Made by a program: the position numbers and the translations under genes. This document shows, piece by piece, positions 7,262 to 14,097 of a DNA stretch of 15,974 nt (within the stretch, counting starts at the first letter, position 1; every line of letters begins with the position of its first letter). Source of the stretch: CAYGZC01 sp964354225 (GTDB taxonomy: Bacteria > Bacteroidota > Ignavibacteria > UBA10030 > SZUA-254); contig CAYGZC010000278.1 of assembly GCA_964354225.1 (NCBI GenBank), positions 1 through 15,974 of the forward strand. The letters run 5' to 3'. The notes under the pieces are model-generated. The model worked only from the letters and a program-made list of their open reading frames with translations. It had not been told where the DNA came from and did no database searches.

Positions 7262-7755
7262 TGTATTCAGTAGATACGAACATTTTCATTGATTGGTGGG
7301 AAAGACGATATCCACCCGACATATTTCCTTCGGTTCAGAAAGCCATGGAAGAATTGGTTTCTTCAAAAAAACTCTTCGCACCAACGCGTGTCCGTAAAGA
7401 GATAAACGATGTTGGTTCACCGGGTTTGCAACAGTGGGCAAAGGAACATAAAGAAATCTTTATTCAACACGAAGAAGAACTTCAAGAGATTGCGGTAAAA
7501 ATCCAGCACGACTACCCCGATCTGATTGAAACTACCACTCTCGAAGATGAGGCTGACCGATGGGTCATTGCACTTGCTAAACTTTATGAAAAGAAAAATT
7601 GGATTGTTGTAACGCATGAAACAAGTGTAAAAACAAAATTGAAACGAAAACAAGAACCTAAAAGAAAATTATATATACCCGACGTATGCCGATCAATGAA
7701 TATCGAATGCATCGAATTTCTTAAACTGATGAGAAAAGAAGGGTGGAAATTTTAA
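7261..7755 (+). CDS. DUF4411 family PIN-like protein (putative RNase toxin)
   Basis: A 164-residue protein with the layout of a PIN nuclease: YSVDTNIFIDWW at the N-terminus gives D5, E47 lies in VRKEI, D99 lies in EADRWVIALA, and VVTHE (117-120 region) sits where PIN proteins carry the last acidic residue. The VTHE and IPDVC (139-143) signatures are characteristic of DUF4411. PIN domains are metal-dependent RNases and many are type II toxins, so a toxin role is reasonable but not shown here. ATG 7261 overlaps the upstream TAA (TAATG), and a good ribosome binding site, AGGGAG, lies four bases before it. It is tightly coupled to the HTH/ImmA-IrrE gene, the usual companion of DUF4411 genes. It appears intact. 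No terminator is evident downstream. Confidence 0.85.
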   Translation: MYSVDTNIFIDWWERRYPPDIFPSVQKAMEELVSSKKLFAPTRVRKEINDVGSPGLQQWAKEHKEIFIQHEEELQEIAVKIQHDYPDLIETTTLEDEADRWVIALAKLYEKKNWIVVTHETSVKTKLKRKQEPKRKLYIPDVCRSMNIECIEFLKLMRKEGWKF

Positions 7756-7891
7756 TATTTGGTTTTTATTTGAAGCTACCATTTATTTTTCCTTAGATTT
7801 TTGATGGTGAAATCGTATTCATGCCCAATAATTCCATATTGCTTAAATTACTTACATCAACAATTCATATTTAATCATTTGAGAACAAACC

Positions 7892-9556
7892 ATGCAATTG
7901 ACAATTAATCACAAATCAATCAAAGCCCCACACGGGGCACATCTTACATGCAAGGGTTGGATTCAGGAAGCTGCAATGCGGATGTTGATGAACAATCTCG
8001 ACTCAGAAGTTGCCGAGAAGCCGGAAGAGCTTATCGTTTACGGAGGAACCGGAAAAGCCGCCCGCAACTGGGAATGTTATGAGGCAATTGTTCGGAGCTT
8101 GAAATCACTGGAGAATGATGAAACACTTCTTGTTCAATCGGGAAAGCCGGTCGGCATTTTTAAAACTCACGCCGATGCGCCCAGAGTTCTGATATCCAAC
8201 TCGATGTTAGTTCCACATTGGGCAACATGGGATGAATTCCGCCGTCTCGAAGGACTTGGTTTAACTATGTACGGACAGATGACCGCCGGAAGCTGGATTT
8301 ACATCGGTACACAAGGAATTTTACAAGGGACTTACGAGACGTTTGCAGCGTGCGCCGATAAATATTTTGGCGGAAGTCTTGCCGGAAAATTTCTTCTCAC
8401 TGCCGGACTTGGCGGGATGGGCGGCGCACAACCACTTGCCGCGACCATGAATGGTGCAACTTGTCTTGTTATTGAAGTTGATCGTTCTCGAATCGAGAAA
8501 AGACTCAACACAAAATATGTTGATAAAATGACAAACAATCTTGATGAGGCATTGCAGTGGATACAGAATGCACGAGCTAAGAAGGAAGCATTGTCGGTAG
8601 CACTTTTAGGAAACGCCGCGGATGTTCTTCCGGAACTTGTCCGCCGTGGAATCACACCGGACGTTCTTACCGATCAAACATCGGCACACGATACTTTGAA
8701 CGGTTACGTTCCGCATGGGTTAGCTTACGAAGACGCGCTTGCACTTCGCAAATCTAATCCCGAAAAATATATCGCAATGTCAAGAGCTTCAATAATCGAA
8801 CATGTGAAAGCAATGATTGAGTTGAAGAATCGCGGTGCAGTTACATTCGACTATGGTAACAATATTCGCGGTGAGGCGCTGGCTAACGGATTGAAGAACG
8901 CATTCGATATTCCCGGATTCGTGCCGGAATATATACGGCCGCTTTTCTGCGATGGTAAAGGACCATTCCGCTGGGCGGCACTTTCAGGTGACCCGGAAGA
9001 TATTTACCGAACCGACCGTGCTGTGATAGAAACATTTCCTGACAACAAACCTCTTTGCCGTTGGATTGAAAAAGCACAGAAGGAAGTGACATTTCAAGGA
9101 CTTCCTGCCCGTATTTGCTGGCTCGGTTACGGTGAGCGAGCGAAGATGGGAAAAATATTTAACCAGTTGGTTGCAAAAGGTGAAATGAAAGCACCGATCG
9201 TTATTGGACGAGATCATCTTGACTGCGGCTCTGTTGCTTCGCCAAACCGTGAGACAGAAAAAATGAAAGATGGGAGCGATGCGATTGCCGATTGGCCCAT
9301 TCTCAACGCATTACTCAATGCTGTTGGTGGTGCGAGCTGGGTAAGCGTGCATCACGGCGGCGGTGTTGGTATTGGAATGTCTATTCATGCAGGAATGGTT
9401 GTTGTAGCAGATGGGACGAAGGAAGCGGAACGAAGACTTGAGCGAGTTCTCACATACGATCCCGGCATGGGCATCATCCGCCATGCCGATGCGGGCTATG
9501 ATCTGGCGATAGAAAACGCAAAGAAGTTCGGCGTGAAGGTACCGATGATGAAGTGA
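7892..9556 (+). CDS. hutU: Urocanate hydratase (urocanase)
   Basis: Cytosolic enzyme of histidine breakdown; it adds water to urocanate to give 4-imidazolone-5-propionate, using tightly bound NAD+ as an electrophile. At 554 residues it is full length for the family. Visible hallmarks: YGGTGKAARNWE near the N-terminus, the NAD-binding GLGGMGGAQPLA (172-183), DQTSAHD, FDYGNNIRGEA, the active-site cysteine in PARICWLGYGERAK (C409, matching the classical Cys410), and the C-terminal DHLDCGSVASPNRETE and HHGGGVGIGMSIHAG. ATG 7892 is preceded by AGAACAAACC with no Shine-Dalgarno, as is common in Bacteroidota. No other hut gene is in the window, so the pathway would be completed elsewhere or to the side. 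It is separated from the PIN gene by 136 bases and probably has its own promoter, which I cannot place confidently. Confidence 0.97.
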   Translation: MQLTINHKSIKAPHGAHLTCKGWIQEAAMRMLMNNLDSEVAEKPEELIVYGGTGKAARNWECYEAIVRSLKSLENDETLLVQSGKPVGIFKTHADAPRVLISNSMLVPHWATWDEFRRLEGLGLTMYGQMTAGSWIYIGTQGILQGTYETFAACADKYFGGSLAGKFLLTAGLGGMGGAQPLAATMNGATCLVIEVDRSRIEKRLNTKYVDKMTNNLDEALQWIQNARAKKEALSVALLGNAADVLPELVRRGITPDVLTDQTSAHDTLNGYVPHGLAYEDALALRKSNPEKYIAMSRASIIEHVKAMIELKNRGAVTFDYGNNIRGEALANGLKNAFDIPGFVPEYIRPLFCDGKGPFRWAALSGDPEDIYRTDRAVIETFPDNKPLCRWIEKAQKEVTFQGLPARICWLGYGERAKMGKIFNQLVAKGEMKAPIVIGRDHLDCGSVASPNRETEKMKDGSDAIADWPILNALLNAVGGASWVSVHHGGGVGIGMSIHAGMVVVADGTKEAERRLERVLTYDPGMGIIRHADAGYDLAIENAKKFGVKVPMMK

Positions 9557-9640
9557 ATATCTGAACTATGATCAACTTGATTATGGGACATCAAATCATA
9601 AATATTATAGAGACTTAATATAAATTCTTATATGCTTATG

Positions 9641-9689
9641 AAAAAACAAATCCCATCTCGTACACCGTTACAGTTCCGGGATGGGATTT
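9641..9689 (-). terminator. Rho-independent terminator between convergent genes
   Basis: AAATCCCATC (9648-9657) pairs perfectly with GATGGGATTT (9680-9689) across a 22-base loop. Read on the minus strand, the stem is followed by G and a run of six T (9646-9641), the form of an intrinsic terminator, about 57 bases beyond the stop of the beta-helix protein gene. On the plus strand the stem is followed only by ATTAATA, so it is a weaker stop for hutU but may work both ways. Confidence 0.75.
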
Positions 9690-9745
9690 ATTAATACAAT
9701 GCTAACGCTGAACCCGTTGAGTAGGGTTAATGTTTTATCGTATCG

Positions 9746-12700
9746 TTATCTGAGAAGCAGCATCTTCTTTACGTCTGTAAATGTTCCAGTTGTAAGTCGA
9801 TAAATATAAATTCCACTTGGTAAATTGCTTGCATTAAACTCAACCGATTTGTATCCGGCATCTTGCATTCCATCCACAAGCATCACTACTTCTTGCCCGA
9901 GCATGTTATAGATTTTCAGTGTGACGTAAGATGCGGAAGGCAATCCAAACTGAATTGTTGTGCTGGGGTTAAACGGATTCGGGTATGCATCCATCAATAT
10001 AAACCTGTCAGGAATCTTCGGTATTTCATATTTCACACCAGTGACGTTCGAATCAATATCCATTGTCGTTATGTAAATGTCTGCCGTGTCGGAGAGATTG
10101 GAGCTGTTGCCGCTGAATGGGACACTCAGATATCCAAAAATTCCTTTTCCATTTTCATCCACAGCAAGAGAAAGAGAACGTTCTTCACTTTCAGTACTGC
10201 GTGAAACCCGTTGCGACCAAATGGGCTGCGTAATATTCGCATTACTATATGTAATGTTTCCTACTTCCGGCCACGCAAGAAGTAATTTACCGCCGCCCTC
10301 GGCGAGTTTCCCATTAATAAATTCCAGTCCCACATTATTGCTGTCGCCCAACCATAAAGTTGGCTGTTGCATCACATCTCCCAGAACACCGACAACAACG
10401 GAATCTTTTAGCCAGGCAAGAGCAGAACGCCCATCGCCAAGGTATGTACAATGCACCCCCCAATCGACAGAACCGTTATTTGTCAAACGTGCAGGTGATG
10501 ACCATACTGTGCCATTCCATAAACTTGCGAACACTTCCCAGTCTCCCGGTGTGGAGAGGTCGCCGTCTGTGTCAAGAACCAATGCCACGAGTGAAGTGTC
10601 GCTGCTTCGGTTTGCCGCTTCCCAGTTGTGGACACCTGTAAGCAAATTAGAGACAACCGTAGGTGTTCCCCATCCCGCTCCGTTCCATCGAACCGAAATC
10701 AAACTTGCAGGATCCGAAACATTTCCGAATATCGTGTTGCCGCTTGTCGACTCCCACACAAGAAGCACACTGCCGTCAATTCCTCTAGAAAGACGCGGTG
10801 AGAAATCATAGTCGTTTATGTTTCCATAAGTGCCGGTGTTTTGCACCGTTCCGTTGTTGGCATCAAGGATCGCGTACTGAATATCGAAACCCTGAAAATA
10901 ACCGGCAACGTAAATTGCGGTATCAGGGGGAATGTCTGTTGTCAGGTTTCGTTCCCAGCAGACGATGATGTGTCCTGTATTATCAAACGCAGCTGTCGGT
11001 TTTTGATCAACTTGAATGTCTGAATCCAAAAATATATTTGGACCCCAGGTTGTGCCATTGAAAATCTTTACTCCTATATCACCGGACGGGCGAGCTGCGC
11101 TCCCATTAAAGTGCGACCATGCAATTACTTGCCTTCCGTTTGGCCCGAGTGCGACGGTGGGTGTTCCATCGCTGGGTATTCCAGAAACAATCAATGTATC
11201 TTGTTCCGCCATGGAAGTAAGAGTTGCTGTATTGGATTTATTTATTTTTTGTAAGAGGTCAAATGAACCAGTTTTGCTTCCTCCAACAAAAAATCCTGGT
11301 GAACCGCCACCAGGCCATGAATACTGACCATGGAACAACTGGACGTCCGACGGTCCGAACACTGTGAACTCAAACGTCATCTGTGCATCGGTGTCAAATG
11401 TTGGGATGAACACTCGTACTGTCATCGCCCCTGTGCCTGATGCCCGAAAAGGAAACAGGTTGATGAAAGGACGGATGAATATCCTTCCCTGCCCCGAGCC
11501 ACCGGTAAACTGAATGCTGCTGCCTGCTTGATAATTTGCGGTGATACCGATGGAGCCTCCGACCTCGGCCCCGAGACTCGCAAGGCTTCCAATCGCAGTT
11601 CCTAATTGGCGTATCTCACCCATGAGCGGGCCGGACGTCGCCGGAAGGAGGGAGGAGAGAGACGTCCCCCAGCTGTAGGTATGAGACACAGAAACAGTGG
11701 CTGTGAGACTGCCATCTAGATTCAGAGATCTGCATGCAAGAGTAGTGTTCGTTGTTCCCGATGTTGATAGGTTGAACGACTCGCCCGCAAGGGAGAAATC
11801 GGAATTCAGGCCGACGTCTTCATTTGTGATTGTGCCTCCGGCTGAAGATGCGCGCAGAGTAACATGTCCCTGTGTACTAAGGAAGCCAAGAGCGCCGCCG
11901 ATAAATGGAATGCTGCTGATAAATGGCATGTTGGGAACAATGGCTGGGTCAGGAAATAAAAAAGTCTTTGAATAGATTGCATCGCAGCTTGCACCGGATC
12001 CAATAATAGAGCCTGCCGGACCAGCCCATTCCGGAACGGTTGTTCCGCAAAACTGGTAAGTAAAATCAGGTGAGGTTCCGGCACAGCTCATTACCTTTAC
12101 AACCATCGTGTTTGTTCCCTCTGAGATGCCTGCCATGTTGTATGTTGTTGTTGCGATATCGCCAGATAGGTTGCCCTGATGCACGTCACCGTTCAGATTA
12201 AAGGTCACGGAACGGCCTGCTTCTGGCACACCCTTCCAATCTATGGTTGCGGTGAATGGATTGACGAGTGATACACCGACGAGGAAAGTTTGCGAACAGC
12301 TAGGAGTAAGACTTTTAACTTCCGGGTCGAGCCTAAGATTTTCAGAAAACTGGGAGGTATTTCTATTGGGATCTGTCTGCGTTACCGTTGGTTGCTTGCA
12401 GTTCGTGTTCGTAACGGGAATTTCAAACGTGCCGTCCCCAATGGCTGTTCCAGTTGCAAGCCAGGTTTTTCCCTCACCTGCACCAGACGGATCCGGTTCA
12501 GCTTCGTAGACATCGATGCGGGCATCGGGAATAGCACCATGCCCGTAAAGAATTCCTTCCTTCAAACTGTCTATGATCGGAGGAAGAATTCCCGCCTGCG
12601 CAGAAGTTTTAATTTTGATGCCCAAATCACCATTATTAAAAATACTGTTCTTCCTGAAAGTATTTCCTTCCGGAATCCCTCCGAATGTCTGCTGATTATC

Positions 12701-13993
12701 TACATAAATACCAGGACCTGTATTAAATGCGATCGTGTTTCCTTCGTACGGAGCGAGCAAACCTTCTCCGACGATGTTGTCGTTGGATGGACCCTGAAAG
12801 ATAATGCCAAGTGCATTTGGCAATGGATTAAGCCCTGATACATCAGTTCCGATTTTATTTCCAGTAATAACATTATTGGTTGAAAGAGATACACCGGCAA
12901 TTGAAGTTATGCTAATGCCTGTCGTTCCGTTAGAGGAAATGACGTTATTCTCAATTCTATGTCCTGCACTGCCTATATTAATTCCTGCGCTGTTGTTTCC
13001 GCGAGCAAACTCGCCGGTAATGTTTGTGCCTATAAAGTTTCCCTTGACTATCATGGCACTATTGCCAACTTCGTCCTCACCAAGTTTAACTCCGGTTTGG
13101 TTATTGGATATGACGTTCCTTTCATCAGGCAAGTCGCCCCCGAGTGTACCAGTACCTTGCATCTGAACACCTGTGCCATTAGGTATGATTGTCGCGCCAT
13201 CGGCTCCGAAACCAATATAATTTCCTTGTATGGTCATATTTGTTCCAGCGGCCATAATACCGGCATATGTGTTTCCAGATATAATATTTCGTTCGTTTGG
13301 TGTTCCTCCGCCGATAATATTGTCTGCGCCCCCTGAGATACCTATACCAACAAAATTGGCAAGTGCAGTATTTCCAGTTGCATCAACACCGATATAATTT
13401 CCGATAACGGTATTACCATTGCCTCCAATGCTTATTCCCATTACCGCGCAGCCGCCAATGACGTTTCGGTCTTGTTCTGAAGGACCGCCAATCGTACAAT
13501 TATCAACCACACCGATGCCGACGCCGCCGCTTAATATATTAACGCCTTTTATAGTACTGTTAGAACCAATAGCGCAAACCGATTCCTGAGAATTGACTCG
13601 AATAATTATATTTGTAATCGTGATATTATCATCACCATAAAATCCGATGCCGCTGCTATTTATTGTGATTGCTCTATTATTTCCAATAATTTGTGAATTG
13701 TCAGGAATGAAAAAATCTCCGGTCGTTCCAATTGTTCCACTCACTCCAAAATTTACTGTAACTGAATGGCCTCTATTTGCTGCCTCCTCAAGCGCTGCAC
13801 GCAAAGTACATAATCCCGTTCCATCGTTGCAGACACCATCACTCGATTCATCAAAACCAGTGTCTGGGTTATCCCAGGCGCCGCCGTCACCTAGGGATGT
13901 CACGCTATAACTATCCTGTGCAACTATTGCAGTTGACATAAAAGCTGTAATCAAAAATAAACTAAAGAAAATAGTTCTGACAATACAATTCAT
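9746..13993 (-). CDS. Secreted CSLREP / right-handed beta-helix protein with T9SS C-terminal sorting domain
   Basis: From ATG 13993 the protein has 1415 residues; a GTG at 14035 lies in frame but would put 14 polar residues ahead of the signal peptide, so the ATG is preferred. Order: signal peptide 1-26 (hydrophobic core FFSLFLITAF, cleavage near VAQ/DS); a CSLREP-type segment (VCNDGTGLCTLRAALEEAAN); roughly 400 residues of parallel beta-helix coils with repeating N-x-I-G-x-D-x-x-G and R-N-I/V-I-S-G/N-N motifs; a middle region of beta-sandwich-like sequence with paired cysteines; a stretch of propeller-like repeats (FNGTTWGPNIFL, WNGAGWGTPTVVS, WNGTVWSSPARLT); and a type A T9SS sorting domain beginning YPNPFNPSTTIQF and ending MLLLR (bases 9749 to about 9990). 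It is expected to be exported and anchored on, or released from, the surface. Beta-helix proteins often bind or cut polysaccharides, but no catalytic site is recognisable. Confidence 0.85.
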   Translation of the reverse strand: MNCIVRTIFFSLFLITAFMSTAIVAQDSYSVTSLGDGGAWDNPDTGFDESSDGVCNDGTGLCTLRAALEEAANRGHSVTVNFGVSGTIGTTGDFFIPDNSQIIGNNRAITINSSGIGFYGDDNITITNIIIRVNSQESVCAIGSNSTIKGVNILSGGVGIGVVDNCTIGGPSEQDRNVIGGCAVMGISIGGNGNTVIGNYIGVDATGNTALANFVGIGISGGADNIIGGGTPNERNIISGNTYAGIMAAGTNMTIQGNYIGFGADGATIIPNGTGVQMQGTGTLGGDLPDERNVISNNQTGVKLGEDEVGNSAMIVKGNFIGTNITGEFARGNNSAGINIGSAGHRIENNVISSNGTTGISITSIAGVSLSTNNVITGNKIGTDVSGLNPLPNALGIIFQGPSNDNIVGEGLLAPYEGNTIAFNTGPGIYVDNQQTFGGIPEGNTFRKNSIFNNGDLGIKIKTSAQAGILPPIIDSLKEGILYGHGAIPDARIDVYEAEPDPSGAGEGKTWLATGTAIGDGTFEIPVTNTNCKQPTVTQTDPNRNTSQFSENLRLDPEVKSLTPSCSQTFLVGVSLVNPFTATIDWKGVPEAGRSVTFNLNGDVHQGNLSGDIATTTYNMAGISEGTNTMVVKVMSCAGTSPDFTYQFCGTTVPEWAGPAGSIIGSGASCDAIYSKTFLFPDPAIVPNMPFISSIPFIGGALGFLSTQGHVTLRASSAGGTITNEDVGLNSDFSLAGESFNLSTSGTTNTTLACRSLNLDGSLTATVSVSHTYSWGTSLSSLLPATSGPLMGEIRQLGTAIGSLASLGAEVGGSIGITANYQAGSSIQFTGGSGQGRIFIRPFINLFPFRASGTGAMTVRVFIPTFDTDAQMTFEFTVFGPSDVQLFHGQYSWPGGGSPGFFVGGSKTGSFDLLQKINKSNTATLTSMAEQDTLIVSGIPSDGTPTVALGPNGRQVIAWSHFNGSAARPSGDIGVKIFNGTTWGPNIFLDSDIQVDQKPTAAFDNTGHIIVCWERNLTTDIPPDTAIYVAGYFQGFDIQYAILDANNGTVQNTGTYGNINDYDFSPRLSRGIDGSVLLVWESTSGNTIFGNVSDPASLISVRWNGAGWGTPTVVSNLLTGVHNWEAANRSSDTSLVALVLDTDGDLSTPGDWEVFASLWNGTVWSSPARLTNNGSVDWGVHCTYLGDGRSALAWLKDSVVVGVLGDVMQQPTLWLGDSNNVGLEFINGKLAEGGGKLLLAWPEVGNITYSNANITQPIWSQRVSRSTESEERSLSLAVDENGKGIFGYLSVPFSGNSSNLSDTADIYITTMDIDSNVTGVKYEIPKIPDRFILMDAYPNPFNPSTTIQFGLPSASYVTLKIYNMLGQEVVMLVDGMQDAGYKSVEFNASNLPSGIYIYRLTTGTFTDVKKMLLLR

Positions 13994-14063
13994 ATTATAC
14001 CCATTTCGGTTAATCAGTGAAGAATTACTGCGCACCCTAATTTATAAACATTTTTTGTGACTA

Positions 14064-14081
14064 AATTATTTTATAATAATT
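14064..14081. repeat. AT-only inverted repeat between the two T9SS cargo genes
   Basis: AATTATT (14064-14070) and AATAATT (14075-14081) form a perfect 7-base dyad with a 4-base spacer, 17 bases past the stop of the propeller protein gene on the minus strand. There is no G/C pair in the stem and no clear U-tract, so it is a poor terminator. It may be an operator for the downstream gene or simply chance in AT-rich DNA. The remainder of this 104-base gap shows no clear promoter. Confidence 0.2.
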
Positions 14082-14097
14082 AACATTTATGCCATCC

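Noticed and set aside
401..7775. Similar AT-rich strings (AATATTTG followed by T-rich DNA) at 401-420 and 7754-7775, as possible island-end duplications
   Set aside because: Only eight bases match exactly, the sequence is low complexity, and no integrase or transposase is present. It could be chance.
7756..7891. Terminator or promoter between the PIN gene and hutU
   Set aside because: Only a 5-base ACCAT/ATGGT stem with a 21-base loop and no properly spaced promoter boxes were seen; neither is convincing.
9863..13910. Long plus-strand open frames opposite the beta-helix protein (for example 10077-10811 and 12290-12838)
   Set aside because: They are antisense shadows of a gene with a clear signal peptide, repeats and sorting domain, and their translations show no family resemblance or domain pattern.
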